Virus record (IMG/VR): IMGVR_UViG_3300044647_001784
Location: 22,297 to 86,296 of that record
Direction: 5' to 3' (one strand)
DNA length: 64,000 nucleotides
DNA from: a virus
The notes under the pieces were generated by a model that had not been told where the DNA came from, ran no database searches, and was given only the letters and a program-made list of their open reading frames with translations. The translations under genes and the position numbers were made by a program. Shown here piece after piece: positions 44,735-51,397 of the stretch (position 1 is its first letter; every line of letters begins with the position of its first letter).

Positions 44735-45283
44735 ATGGAGAATATAAAAGAAAGTTTGAGTAGTGTTGTTCATCACTGGACAGCAATTGCAGTAGCAACA
44801 ATGTTTTTGTTTTCAAACAGCAATACTGTTGCACTAGCTCAAGCAGAAATAGTAAAACCAAAGACAGAAGTACAACTTAAGAAAGAAACCTTAGAAAAGT
44901 ACAGCAATACTGTTTATAAGCCTTCAGAAATGCTTACAGACGCAGAACTAATAGAACTGTTGTCTACAGTAGGATTTGAAGGAAAAGCCCTTAAAACGGC
45001 TTGGGCTATTGCAAAGCGGGAGTCTAACGGACGACCATTAGCTTACAATGGTAACAGAGCAACTGGAGACAGTTCTTACGGAATTTTTCAGATCAACATG
45101 TTGGGTAACCTCGGAGTAGATCGTAAAGAAAAATTTAACTTGAAGTCAAACGAGTCGTTGTTTGACCCAACTAAAAATGCAGAGATAGCGTATTACATGA
45201 CCAATGGCGGTACTGATTGGTCTGCTTGGAAGGGTTTAACCCCAAGAGCAATGGAATTTTATTTAAAATTTCCTGATAACTAG
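44735..45283 (+). CDS. Exported lysozyme-like (SLT-type) lysis protein
   Basis: ATG 44735 is chosen because AGGAGG lies 8 bases upstream; ATG 44729 is too close. The 182-residue product begins MENIKESLSSVVHHW. Residues about 15-37 (TAIAVATMFLFSNSNTVALAQA) form a signal peptide or signal anchor. The C-terminal 110 residues match the lysozyme-like transglycosylase fold: WAIAKRESNGRP with the catalytic Glu, GDSSYGIFQINM, and NAEIAYYMTNGGTDWSAW. It would cut peptidoglycan glycan strands outside the membrane. It is either the endolysin, exported by the host Sec system, or a wall-degrading entry or exit factor. Confidence 0.85.
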   Translation: MENIKESLSSVVHHWTAIAVATMFLFSNSNTVALAQAEIVKPKTEVQLKKETLEKYSNTVYKPSEMLTDAELIELLSTVGFEGKALKTAWAIAKRESNGRPLAYNGNRATGDSSYGIFQINMLGNLGVDRKEKFNLKSNESLFDPTKNAEIAYYMTNGGTDWSAWKGLTPRAMEFYLKFPDN

Positions 45284-45295
45284 AAAGGGTATATA

Positions 45296-45508
45296 GTGAA
45301 GATACAATATGTGTCTACGTATATAAACCTTTCTCTAGAAGGCCTTGTTCCTAAGCTTTTATGCCCACAGGATCAAGGTCTTCTATTTTGTAATGGGGAC
45401 GGGGAGTCGGAAATATATCTTTACTGTTTAGAGTGTAAATATAAAAACACTTTGGGTTTACAAAAGTATGACGATATAGTAAGATTAGTAGATGAACAAA
45501 CAAAGTGA
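45296..45508 (+). CDS. Small Cys-containing protein (zinc-ribbon-like)
   Basis: GTG 45296 lies 12 bases after the lysozyme-like gene, behind GAAAGGG. The 70-residue product contains LLCPQDQGLLFCNGDG and LYCLECKYKNTLGLQ, so four Cys (CP..C and CLEC) may bind zinc. Its family is unknown to me. It is co-transcribed with the lysozyme-like gene and the small genes that follow. Confidence 0.65.
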   Translation: MKIQYVSTYINLSLEGLVPKLLCPQDQGLLFCNGDGESEIYLYCLECKYKNTLGLQKYDDIVRLVDEQTK

Positions 45509-45599
45509 TTTTGAGTCATCCATACTTTCTGAAACAGATGCTATGGGAAGAGAAATTTGGTGGACAGATGCAGGAAGACCCTCAGATCCAACAAAATAA
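45492..45599 (+). CDS. Possible 35-residue peptide gene
   Basis: ATG 45492 begins MNKQSDFESSILSETDAMGREIW and ends DAGRPSDPTK at TAA 45597. It overlaps the end of the previous gene by 17 bases. Its composition looks like a real soluble peptide, and the next gene could restart right after its stop. The ribosome-binding site is weak, so confidence is moderate. Confidence 0.4.
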   Translation: MNKQSDFESSILSETDAMGREIWWTDAGRPSDPTK

Positions 45600-45600
45600 T

Positions 45601-45780
45601 TTGGAAGACAACCTTCCAATGGTCACATATATTATGCTACACAGAATATATGATTTGCTAAGCCTAATAGCTAGTAAAGTTGCGGATCCAAAAGAAGTAG
45701 AAAAAATGATTGAATACCATGAGGCGGGATATTTGTTAGGCCCAGTTCCGTCTTTTAACCCAGGAGAAGATAATGAATAA
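45601..45780 (+). CDS. Small helical protein of unknown function
   Basis: The reading frame is open from 45505. I place the start at TTG 45601, one base after the TAA of the preceding peptide; ATG 45619 is an alternative. The product includes MVTYIMLHRIYDLLSLIASKV and EVEKMIEYHEAGYLLGP, an amphipathic helical pair. It overlaps the next gene by 8 bases. I do not recognise it, and the exact N-terminus is uncertain. Confidence 0.55.
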   Translation: MEDNLPMVTYIMLHRIYDLLSLIASKVADPKEVEKMIEYHEAGYLLGPVPSFNPGEDNE

Positions 45781-45955
45781 ACAAGAGCTTTTAACATTTA
45801 TGATATTAGAATTTGAAAATGCAAACAAACAGGCAATGATTGGCAGCGGAATAACAGAGCAAGAAGCGGACAGCAAGAATGAGGAGTACAGGCTTTCTAT
45901 AAGCATGCTACTTGCACAGGTTGTAGACAAAATGTTCGAAAAAAATATACTCTAG
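45773..45955 (+). CDS. Small helical protein of unknown function
   Basis: ATG 45773 overlaps the previous stop. The 60-residue product (MNKQELLTFMILEFENANKQ) is predicted to be wholly helical and acidic, ending VVDKMFEKNIL. GAGAAGATAATG gives a weak ribosome-binding site. No motif allows a function. Confidence 0.6.
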   Translation: MNKQELLTFMILEFENANKQAMIGSGITEQEADSKNEEYRLSISMLLAQVVDKMFEKNIL

Positions 45956-46028
45956 ATATTGCTTTTTAAAAACAATTCTTGTACTATAGATTTACGCTAG
46001 TTGAGTCAATCCTGGCGTATGCATGAAA

Positions 46029-46078
46029 ATGCAAGTAAGCCCCTGGATCCGCCTCCAGGGGCTTACGCATGCTATAAT
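46029..46078 (+). terminator. Long perfect hairpin abutting an extended -10 promoter
   Basis: GTAAGCCCCTGGA (46035-46047) and TCCAGGGGCTTAC (46054-46066) form a perfect 13-bp stem with a 6-base loop; ATGC/GCAT extend it with a 2-base bulge. No T run follows. Instead TGCTATAAT (46070-46078), an extended -10, begins where the hairpin ends. It may terminate the lysozyme operon, insulate the next promoter, or act as an operator. Confidence 0.65.
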
Positions 46079-46087
46079 ATAGATATT

Positions 46088-46240
46088 ATGACAAGAGACT
46101 ACTTTGCAAAATATATGCTTAGCCCTCAATTTCAGCAGGACGAAAATAATAAAGAGGAGCATAAAAAAGTTTGTCAGAAATGTCGAGATGGAATTATTAA
46201 ATTTTACTTTAAAAAGATTATTGGGAGGAATAAAAAATAA
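46088..46240 (+). CDS. Small basic protein with a CxxC motif
   Basis: ATG 46088 follows the extended -10 at 46073-46078 by about 10 bases, so the transcript is nearly leaderless. The upstream open frame passes through the hairpin and is unlikely to be translated. The 50-residue product (MTRDYFAKYMLSPQFQQDEN) has CQKCRDG and a basic C-terminus FYFKKIIGRNKK. It overlaps the next gene by one base. Function unknown. Confidence 0.55.
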   Translation: MTRDYFAKYMLSPQFQQDENNKEEHKKVCQKCRDGIIKFYFKKIIGRNKK

Positions 46241-47100
46241 TGTTTTATGATAGAGAAGATTGTATCAAAGTTTCTTTTTTCCCCGATGATTATGGTACAC
46301 AGAGTGGAGTATTTTTATTTAAAGGGTTTTACACTGACGAAGAATGTAAAGTTGTAGAAGATGCTTTAAAAAACTACGACAAGGGAATGAAGCATAAAGA
46401 CACCCTTATAAGCTGGTATTCAGAGAAGGTTAGCCCAGTAATACCAGGACTTTTTGATCTTTGGGAAAAAGCAAGCGAGATGCTTTACCCAGACTATGTA
46501 ATACATCCTCAAGCAAACGTATTGATAATAACCCCAGAGATGAATGAAGGAATGTTTACGCATTCAGATTCTCCAGGTAAGGGAGAATGTCATAGACTTT
46601 CTCAGGTAGATGTATGGAAGACCTGTTGCGACTTAGACTTTGGCCTAGTTGCTTATTTTGGCGACTTTGAAGGCGGAGAAATATTTTATGTAAACATAGA
46701 TAAAGACGGAAACAGGAACCCAGCCGTAGATACGCAAAATAGATTATCTATAAAACCAGAAAGAGGCGACTTAGTTATACACGGAGCCTTTGATCCGCAT
46801 TCACATGGAGTTATGCCAGTTTCAAAAGGAAAGCGATATGCTTTTTCAAACTTTGTATTAAAGGCAGAAGATAACCCTGGTACATTTCATAATTATAAGA
46901 GCCCAGAGTATTATAGTGAGCTCGTAGATAGAGAGTCTCCAGACTTTAATGAGTTTATAAAAAAGTGGCTTAAGCCGCTGAAAGAAAATCCACAATTTAC
47001 TCCAGAAAGAATTAAAGAGTATCAAGCTTCAGGGCTAGAGGGAACAGAATTATCAGATAAGTTTATGGGTGAGTTCAAAGAGCACAAAGGAGAAAACTAA
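46240..47100 (+). CDS. 2-oxoglutarate/Fe(II) oxygenase
   Basis: This 286-residue protein has FTHSDSPGKGE (HxD), DPHSHGVMPV (distal His) and KGKRYAFSNFVL (2-oxoglutarate Arg), with AYFGDFEGGEIFYV between them. All expected ligands are present. An N-terminal helical domain precedes the beta-helix, and a C-terminal helical tail of about 60 residues follows it. ATG overlaps the upstream stop by one base, and the gene ends just before the next ATG. It is separated by 16 kb from the minus-strand oxygenase cluster. Confidence 0.85.
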   Translation: MFYDREDCIKVSFFPDDYGTQSGVFLFKGFYTDEECKVVEDALKNYDKGMKHKDTLISWYSEKVSPVIPGLFDLWEKASEMLYPDYVIHPQANVLIITPEMNEGMFTHSDSPGKGECHRLSQVDVWKTCCDLDFGLVAYFGDFEGGEIFYVNIDKDGNRNPAVDTQNRLSIKPERGDLVIHGAFDPHSHGVMPVSKGKRYAFSNFVLKAEDNPGTFHNYKSPEYYSELVDRESPDFNEFIKKWLKPLKENPQFTPERIKEYQASGLEGTELSDKFMGEFKEHKGEN

Positions 47101-47646
47101 ATGCTTAAAGAAATAAATACTGGTATATATTCCTGGAAAAATTATGTTCCTAAAAGCACACTAGACTACTATCAAAGCCTTTTAGACAATTTATCTGAAG
47201 ACAGCTGGTATATCCACTGTAATGTCGATGCTGGCGATATATCTGGAAAATTTTTAGATGGCAAGCTAAGTTTTGATATTGTAGAAAGGCCTTTTCTAAA
47301 TGAGCTTATAGATCTTTTTGGCCCAGATAAAATGTGGATATACTGCCATGGTAATTTTTTAAGGCTAAAGACTGGAGAAGGCTCAGGTAGAGAAGATAGT
47401 TATACAAAAATACTTAGTGGCTATGCTCCGTTTATTCAAAAAAAGATTGCAATATACATGAGTGAATTTTCTGGCGGTGAGATAGTTTTCCCTGAAATAA
47501 ATTTTGAATATAAGCCAGAGGCTGGAGAGCTTCTTGTGTTTGACATAGATAGTAAATTAGATCATTATACTAAACCTGTTACATCTGGAACTAGATACGT
47601 CTATATGGACTATGTAATTCAGCATCCAGGTTATTATATGCCTTAA
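47101..47646 (+). CDS. Degenerate 2-oxoglutarate-oxygenase-fold protein
   Basis: This 181-residue protein keeps the fold signature (YMSEFSGGEIVFPEINFEYK, EAGELLVFDIDS) and the distal part DHYTKPVTSGTRYVYMDY, with a likely His and Arg. Where the HxD iron ligands should be, the sequence reads LKTGEGSGREDSYTK, with no His. It therefore probably binds no iron in the usual way. It begins one base after the preceding oxygenase and may be its non-catalytic partner. Confidence 0.7.
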   Translation: MLKEINTGIYSWKNYVPKSTLDYYQSLLDNLSEDSWYIHCNVDAGDISGKFLDGKLSFDIVERPFLNELIDLFGPDKMWIYCHGNFLRLKTGEGSGREDSYTKILSGYAPFIQKKIAIYMSEFSGGEIVFPEINFEYKPEAGELLVFDIDSKLDHYTKPVTSGTRYVYMDYVIQHPGYYMP

Positions 47647-47889
47647 AGTGCGAAAAAAGTGCGCCGCGAGAGAAGCATATTTTAGTCAACTGTAATATAT
47701 GGTTTCACGTGGAACATATAATCCACATGCCCAACTATCTGAAATACCCCTTATAAAGCCCGTAGAGGCTCTCTAAGCCTTTACTAGGCTTTTGCCTACC
47801 CAAGGGCGGGAGAGGGCCAAAAAGTCCCTTTACGACGATATCTTTTATTGTCCCAAGTATAATCAATAGGACGTATATATATCAAGGTA
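47647..47889. other. Intergenic region between convergent operons
   Basis: The region holds a parS-like palindrome (47701), a short AAGCC...GGCTT hairpin with a TT tail near 47779-47796 that could end the oxygenase transcript, GGCGGGAGAGGGCC, and TTTACGACG near 47831. The last element also occurs in the gene-free right end of the window. No gene is visible. Confidence 0.5.
47701..47716. promoter_or_regulatory. parS-like 16-bp site
   Basis: The plus strand reads GGTTTCACGTGGAACA. Its complement, TGTTCCACGTGAAACC, matches the bacterial parS consensus TGTTNCACGTGAAACA at all but the last position. It is the only intergenic CACGTG palindrome I noticed. ParB-family binding is inferred. Confidence 0.5.
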
Positions 47890-48027
47890 TTATATAGACT
47901 CATCTTCGTCATCGACATCAAAGATATCTCTAATCCCGCCGATTTTTTCAATTATCTGAGAAAAGAATATACTTGCAGAAAAGAATAATAGCGTAGGTAT
48001 CATAACCATTTTAAGATACTTCTTCAT
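47890..48027 (-). CDS. Small membrane protein
   Basis: This 45-residue product begins MKKYLKMVMIPTLLFFSASI and has one transmembrane segment after a basic start, then an acidic tail DIFDVDDEDESI. AGGA precedes the ATG by 6 bases. It starts 8 bases after the end of the SGNH-like gene, in the same direction, so it is the last gene of that operon. A topology with the acidic tail outside or inside cannot be decided. Confidence 0.6.
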   Translation of the reverse strand: MKKYLKMVMIPTLLFFSASIFFSQIIEKIGGIRDIFDVDDEDESI

Positions 48028-48034
48028 ATATATC

Positions 48035-48709
48035 CTAGTCAACTGCAATTATGCTAAGTTTATCTGCGAACAATTTCCAGATCTTTGCCATATGCTCAGG
48101 CTTTAATCCATCTACTGGATGTGGAGCATCTGTATGAGTCATAGATGGAGTTAGCTCAGGTACCCCTAATGTATCTAAGATATCTTGTTGAGTAATTATT
48201 ACTTCAAATCCCGCTTCTTTTGAATACTTGTGTAATGCAGCCAAGAACTCTCTATTCTGATCTATTCGCTGCTCATGTGTGTAGTAAGGACTAATTCCTT
48301 CATGCTTTAGCAGCATCTCAGTAAACTGAGGCAATGGCTCTATAATCACAACACGAGAGTTAGGAAAGTTTAACTTAATATTGTCGATAAATGCTTTTAC
48401 TGTAGCATCTGCATTTTTATACTTAGGTAGAAATGTCCTAGTGTCAACATACCCCATCCATAAAGCCAATACTCCATCATCTTTAATTATTGAGAATGGT
48501 TGTGAGGTATGATTAACAGTTCTAGCAATTTCTACCCCAGAAGACATCTCGTCTTCTTCCCGCATTTGCTCAACACTAAATCCATGCATCTTCTTAGCAG
48601 CTTTAGGCCAAGGTATAAAAGTAACATCATGCTTTTCTGGATAGTAGTGCTCAATTGCTCTAGACAGATGACAATCACTAATCATATATACATTTTTCAT
48701 TTTATTCAA
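48035..48709 (-). CDS. SGNH/GDSL-hydrolase-like protein
   Basis: This 224-residue protein has a Rossmann-like alternation. VYMISDCHLSRAIEHYYP supplies a candidate block I Ser, VLALWMGYVDTR lies in the middle, RVVIIEPLPQF follows, and the C-terminal block DAPHPVDGLKPEHMAKIW contains the D-x-x-H pair expected of SGNH enzymes (Asp-Gly-Leu-Lys-Pro-Glu-His is one residue longer than usual). It could be a carbohydrate or lipid esterase. It overlaps the cupin-like gene by 8 bases. The catalytic assignment is tentative. Confidence 0.6.
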   Translation of the reverse strand: MNKMKNVYMISDCHLSRAIEHYYPEKHDVTFIPWPKAAKKMHGFSVEQMREEDEMSSGVEIARTVNHTSQPFSIIKDDGVLALWMGYVDTRTFLPKYKNADATVKAFIDNIKLNFPNSRVVIIEPLPQFTEMLLKHEGISPYYTHEQRIDQNREFLAALHKYSKEAGFEVIITQQDILDTLGVPELTPSMTHTDAPHPVDGLKPEHMAKIWKLFADKLSIIAVD

Positions 48710-49247
48710 ATACCTTTCCTACTGCAGCATATTGTTTTGTAAGAAAATCTTTTAGGATATTATTTTCCATAAAGATAATAGAAACCTTATTTTCTAAATT
48801 TTGTACAGAATGATCCTGATGTTTTTTGAACCATACAACGTCTCCAGCATTTAATATAAATTTTGTTTCAGAACCTTTTGTTGGATTGTCATACATAGTC
48901 CACTCTGATTTTCCCATGCATTGCCAATGTATTACATCAGCTTCATCTGAATGCCTAGTTGTTGGGCTACCACCACCAGCTCCTTCTAGAAGCAAAAGTG
49001 TAGTCTGTACATTATAGACACTAGAGCACTCTTTATAAAAATTATCTACAGTCTTATCTTCAAAAAAATATTGAGGAGCTATTTTCATAGACCCTAAAGG
49101 CTTTCCGTCCTCACTATTTGTTACATCTTCTTGTGTTTTATATGCTTTATAAAATAAAGAAATATCTGGTGGAGTTGCATAATTTCTAAAAATTATATGC
49201 TTATTTAACTCAAGTTCAGCAAGTGCTTCTTTAGATTTAATATTCAT
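48702..49247 (-). CDS. Cupin/JmjC-like protein
   Basis: In this 181-residue protein the core reads TTRHSDEADVIHWQCMGKSEW, then KFILNAGDVVWFKKHQDHSV. This gives an H-x-D and a distal His of a cupin (cupin_8/JmjC) barrel, with the typical G-D-V-x-W/F-x(4)-H turn. A 2-oxoglutarate-dependent hydroxylase or a metal-binding sugar-modifying role is possible. It lies between the sulfotransferase-like and SGNH-like genes, suggesting one pathway. Confidence 0.65.
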   Translation of the reverse strand: MNIKSKEALAELELNKHIIFRNYATPPDISLFYKAYKTQEDVTNSEDGKPLGSMKIAPQYFFEDKTVDNFYKECSSVYNVQTTLLLLEGAGGGSPTTRHSDEADVIHWQCMGKSEWTMYDNPTKGSETKFILNAGDVVWFKKHQDHSVQNLENKVSIIFMENNILKDFLTKQYAAVGKVFE

Positions 49248-49248
49248 T

Positions 49249-49863
49249 TTATAATCCTTTTGCGTCCAGATTAGCTTTTAGACCTGAGTAAATTTCCCAT
49301 GCCTCCCAGTTGTCCTGAGCATAAGATTTTTTTACTAGATCGTCTATAATTTTCCTTGCTTCTGTTGTTTCACGAGGCCTTCTGTTTCTATTATTTTTTA
49401 AATCAATTTGATAAAATATGTCTTTAATTAAAACTTCTTCAACAATAGGGCTAATGCCAAAGTATTCCGCAACTTCTTTTATAAACTGATTATGGTTTTG
49501 CGTAACAAATTCAAAGCTAAATAACTTTATGTTGTCTATTGCCTCTATATCTTTGAAAAAATTTATGTACTCTCTAGAATGAGAATCTATTGTTAAAACA
49601 ACAGCTTGAGTATCTTTTATATCGAGGAGTTCTGCTTTTTTGTTATCGAAGTCTCTGTGCCCAGATGTGTTAATCCATCTTTCTGCACCAGATGCAATAG
49701 CATCATATGGATTTCTAATAATTGCAATCTGCTTAGCACTTTCATCTATTTCTGATCGTATATGCTTGCCGCCAATTGCTCGTTCCTTAAATGCTATGTT
49801 GAGTGCCTCTACAGCAAAGTTCATCCCTGAGCCTGCTGGGCTTACTACTACTATTTTGTTCAT
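49249..49863 (-). CDS. Sulfotransferase-like P-loop protein
   Basis: This 204-residue protein begins MNKIVVVSPAGSGMNFAVEAL, which fits the 5'-phosphosulfate loop (normally PRSGTT-like) of sulfotransferases. AIIRNPYDAIASGAERW fits the 3'-phosphate motif (RNPYD..S). The C-terminal part is helical, with a basic segment NNRNRRPRETTEA that often contacts the cofactor. It would transfer sulfate from PAPS to a sugar or protein. It ends one base before the cupin-like gene and begins 27 bases after the tRNA. Confidence 0.65.
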   Translation of the reverse strand: MNKIVVVSPAGSGMNFAVEALNIAFKERAIGGKHIRSEIDESAKQIAIIRNPYDAIASGAERWINTSGHRDFDNKKAELLDIKDTQAVVLTIDSHSREYINFFKDIEAIDNIKLFSFEFVTQNHNQFIKEVAEYFGISPIVEEVLIKDIFYQIDLKNNRNRRPRETTEARKIIDDLVKKSYAQDNWEAWEIYSGLKANLDAKGL

Positions 49864-49889
49864 AATATTATTATACTCTTTTTATATTG

Positions 49890-49962
49890 TAGGGATACTG
49901 GGACTTGAACCCAGACTCTATTGTATATAAGACAAGTGCTTTCACCATTAAGCTATATCCCC
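49890..49962 (-). tRNA. tRNA-Ile (anticodon UAU)
   Basis: The minus strand folds into a 73-base cloverleaf: acceptor GGGGATA/TATCCCT (first pair G-U), D-stem GCTT/AAGC, anticodon loop CTTATAT, T-stem CTGGG/CCCAG with loop TTCAAGT, discriminator A. The anticodon is UAU and reads the AUA codon. CCA is not encoded. Phage genes here use AUA often, while high-GC actinobacterial genes rarely do. Confidence 0.85.
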
Positions 49963-50042
49963 TAGTTTGTATAGACTTGCAGAAGTATTCCGCATATACA
50001 TACTAGGATTGATATTACACCTATCCAAAATATAGTTTTCAT
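49962..50042 (-). CDS. 26-residue membrane peptide
   Basis: The product MKTIFWIGVISILVCICGIL is almost entirely one transmembrane segment, ending LQVYTN. Its ATG overlaps the stop of the Cys4 peptide gene (ATGA). Its TAG stop shares its G with the first base of the tRNA. Size and composition suit a small holin-like or membrane-disturbing peptide, but this is a guess. Confidence 0.5.
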   Translation of the reverse strand: MKTIFWIGVISILVCICGILLQVYTN

Positions 50043-50152
50043 TTTCCGCCCTTTATTAGCTTATTGATGCAACTAACGCAAAAGTTTTCTAGTACGCCTT
50101 TTGAGTTTAATCTTTCAACGTATTTTGGTCTATCACAGAAGTTGCATTTCAT
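50039..50152 (-). CDS. 37-residue Cys4 zinc-ribbon peptide
   Basis: The product MKCNFCDRPKYVERLNSKG then VLENFCVSCINKLIKGGK has two CxxC pairs about 20 residues apart, a clear miniature zinc ribbon. It begins near the presumed transcription start of an extended -10 (TG-A-TATACT at 50159-50164), so its mRNA may have no leader. It is the first gene of an operon with the membrane peptide and the tRNA. Confidence 0.6.
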   Translation of the reverse strand: MKCNFCDRPKYVERLNSKGVLENFCVSCINKLIKGGK

Positions 50153-50158
50153 AATTTA

Positions 50159-50167
50159 AGTATATCA
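50159..50167 (-). promoter_or_regulatory. Extended -10 promoter, probably leaderless
   Basis: The minus strand reads TGATATACT. The expected start, 7 bases after the hexamer, falls on the A of ATG 50152. Confidence 0.5.
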
Positions 50168-50296
50168 TATTTTTAGTTGACTGCTATTTGAGATCTTACA
50201 AAATGTTAATAAATTTTTAATATGTATGATACACATATTTGAAATGTCCGTTTTGTCTGCATAGTCCGCACATATGTTTAAGGGCTTGAGCGTGAG

Positions 50297-50372
50297 TGTG
50301 ATGGACCTCACAAAAGTTTTTTGACGACACGCCCGAGAAACGGGCATAAATGTCAGTCCCCCCTGCTATGCT
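50297..50372 (+). promoter_or_regulatory. Operon promoter P1: CRP-like operator plus TGTCAG-N10--10
   Basis: Operator TGTGATGGACCTCACA at 50297-50312. TGTCAG at 50351-50356, then 10 bases, then TATGCT at 50367-50372. The operator centre is 62.5 bp before the -10 box. A GCCCG-AGAAA-CGGGC hairpin and an inverted copy of GGGCGTGTCG (50325-50334) lie between them. The leader ends AAACGAAAGGGG before ATG 50409. Confidence 0.75.
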
Positions 50373-50408
50373 TAAGGTATAACAAAAACAAACGAAAGGG
50401 GTCACACA

Positions 50409-50564
50409 ATGACTCAACTAACCGAAACACTATTTAGCACTATCGTGCACGATTTCCACAATGGTGGCGTAAAGTCATCTTATGGATTAGATGCGTACAC
50501 ACGCAAGGAAATCCTTGCCTACCTTATCCGCTCTAAGGGTTGCGAGTGCATCAACTGTCTGTGA
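50409..50564 (+). CDS. 51-residue protein, first gene of the right-arm array
   Basis: ATG 50409 follows GAAAGGGG by 9 bases. The product MTQLTETLFSTIVHDFHNGG continues GVKSSYGLDAYTRKEILAYL and ends RSKGCECINCL, with three Cys in a C-x-C-x-x-C arrangement. Function is unknown. The stop codon lies inside the CRP-like operator of the next operon. Confidence 0.65.
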   Translation: MTQLTETLFSTIVHDFHNGGVKSSYGLDAYTRKEILAYLIRSKGCECINCL

Positions 50565-50624
50565 GGTAAATCACACGACACACCCTAGCAACCTCCCCAA
50601 TTTGTCAGCCCCATACGCTACAAT
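50560..50624 (+). promoter_or_regulatory. Operon promoter P2
   Basis: Operator TGTGAGGTAAATCACA at 50560-50575 overlaps the stop codon of the preceding gene. TGTCAG at 50603-50608, N10, TACAAT at 50619-50624. Operator centre to -10: 51.5 bp. The leader contains AACAACGAAAGG. Confidence 0.8.
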
Positions 50625-50656
50625 TACAACATAACAACAACGAAAGGTCAGAATAA

Positions 50657-50749
50657 ATGACACTAGATGAATACAAGGCGCTAGTAGAAGCGCAACGCAA
50701 GGAAAGCCTTGCACAAGCCCTATCCGCACTAACAAAAGAGGTTAAATAA
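50657..50749 (+). CDS. 30-residue peptide
   Basis: ATG 50657 lies 9 bases after AACGAAAGG. The product MTLDEYKALVEAQRKESLAQ ends ALSALTKEVK and is predicted to be a single helix. Its TAA overlaps the ATG of the next gene (TAATG). No function can be assigned. Confidence 0.6.
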   Translation: MTLDEYKALVEAQRKESLAQALSALTKEVK

Positions 50750-50931
50750 TGTCATACGCATACTCATACCAAACCAATAGCGTGTCTAAGTGGGATACTA
50801 TCCAAGAGGATGTCGCAGACCAATACACTTACCTTGATGAGGTAGATGAGGAACAACCTCCACTAGATGAATTCTATGATGAAGATTCTGAACAACTAGC
50901 ACAACTATTCGCACTAACATGGGAGAACTAA
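50749..50931 (+). CDS. Acidic 60-residue protein
   Basis: This gene is coupled to the previous one by TAATG. The product starts MSYAYSYQTNSVSKWDTIQE and is strongly acidic in the middle (YLDEVDEEQPPLDEFYDEDS). High Asp and Glu content could mimic DNA, as anti-restriction proteins do, but that is speculative. It ends LFALTWEN. Confidence 0.6.
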   Translation: MSYAYSYQTNSVSKWDTIQEDVADQYTYLDEVDEEQPPLDEFYDEDSEQLAQLFALTWEN

Positions 50932-50933
50932 CA

Positions 50934-51083
50934 ATGACTATCACTTACTCACTATGGGACGGGGCACAATTCCTCGGTTTCTTTACCGCTACTAGCGCAG
51001 ATGAAATGCTAAAGGTAGTAAGCGACTTACAAAAAGTTTCTAAAAATGTAGTAGCACATATGCGAAAGGTAGAACAGAACTAA
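50934..51083 (+). CDS. 49-residue protein of unknown function
   Basis: ATG 50934 follows the previous stop by two bases. The product MTITYSLWDGAQFLGFFTAT continues SADEMLKVVSDLQKVSKNVV. It looks like a small alpha/beta fold. Its TAA overlaps the next ATG. Not recognised. Confidence 0.6.
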   Translation: MTITYSLWDGAQFLGFFTATSADEMLKVVSDLQKVSKNVVAHMRKVEQN

Positions 51084-51274
51084 TGACAATAGAACTAGAT
51101 GACTACGGCTTAATGATTGACCTAGGTGATTTTCTCTATGTATCTCTATCATGGGCGTTTATTATTTTGACCGCCGTTATTCTTGTCGGTGCTAAGGTAT
51201 ACAATAAGATAAAGAGTAATAAGCAAGTAGCCCCTATCGGCTTTAACAATGATGATGATTGGATGACTAAATGA
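51083..51274 (+). CDS. Small membrane protein
   Basis: This 63-residue protein has one clear transmembrane segment, VSLSWAFIILTAVILVGAKV, after an acidic N-terminus, followed by a basic stretch YNKIKSNKQ. By the positive-inside rule the C-terminus faces the cytoplasm. It overlaps neighbours at both ends (TAATG, ATGA). Confidence 0.65.
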   Translation: MTIELDDYGLMIDLGDFLYVSLSWAFIILTAVILVGAKVYNKIKSNKQVAPIGFNNDDDWMTK

Positions 51275-51393
51275 ATCGCTTACTAACTACACTAGTGCAA
51301 CTATCTATCGCTATCCCCGCCCTATACATGATGAGGATCGTGTACCATGATTTCAAGGCAGAGATGCGAGAGATGTGGCAAGAATCACACTAG
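51271..51393 (+). CDS. 40-residue protein with N-terminal membrane segment
   Basis: ATG overlaps the previous stop (ATGA). The product MNRLLTTLVQLSIAIPALYM has a hydrophobic N-terminal segment followed by an amphipathic charged tail MRIVYHDFKAEMREMWQESH. It is the last gene of operon P2 and is followed by the GCGTGTCG element. Confidence 0.6.
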   Translation: MNRLLTTLVQLSIAIPALYMMRIVYHDFKAEMREMWQESH

Positions 51394-51397
51394 GGTA

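Noticed and set aside
46001-46087. N-terminal extension of the small CxxC protein
   Set aside because: The 29 extra codons would run through a perfect hairpin and promoter; ATG 46088 is more credible.
50165-50417. Two minus-strand frames upstream of the first early gene
   Set aside because: They run through the CRP-like operator and promoter P1 and have no ribosome-binding site.
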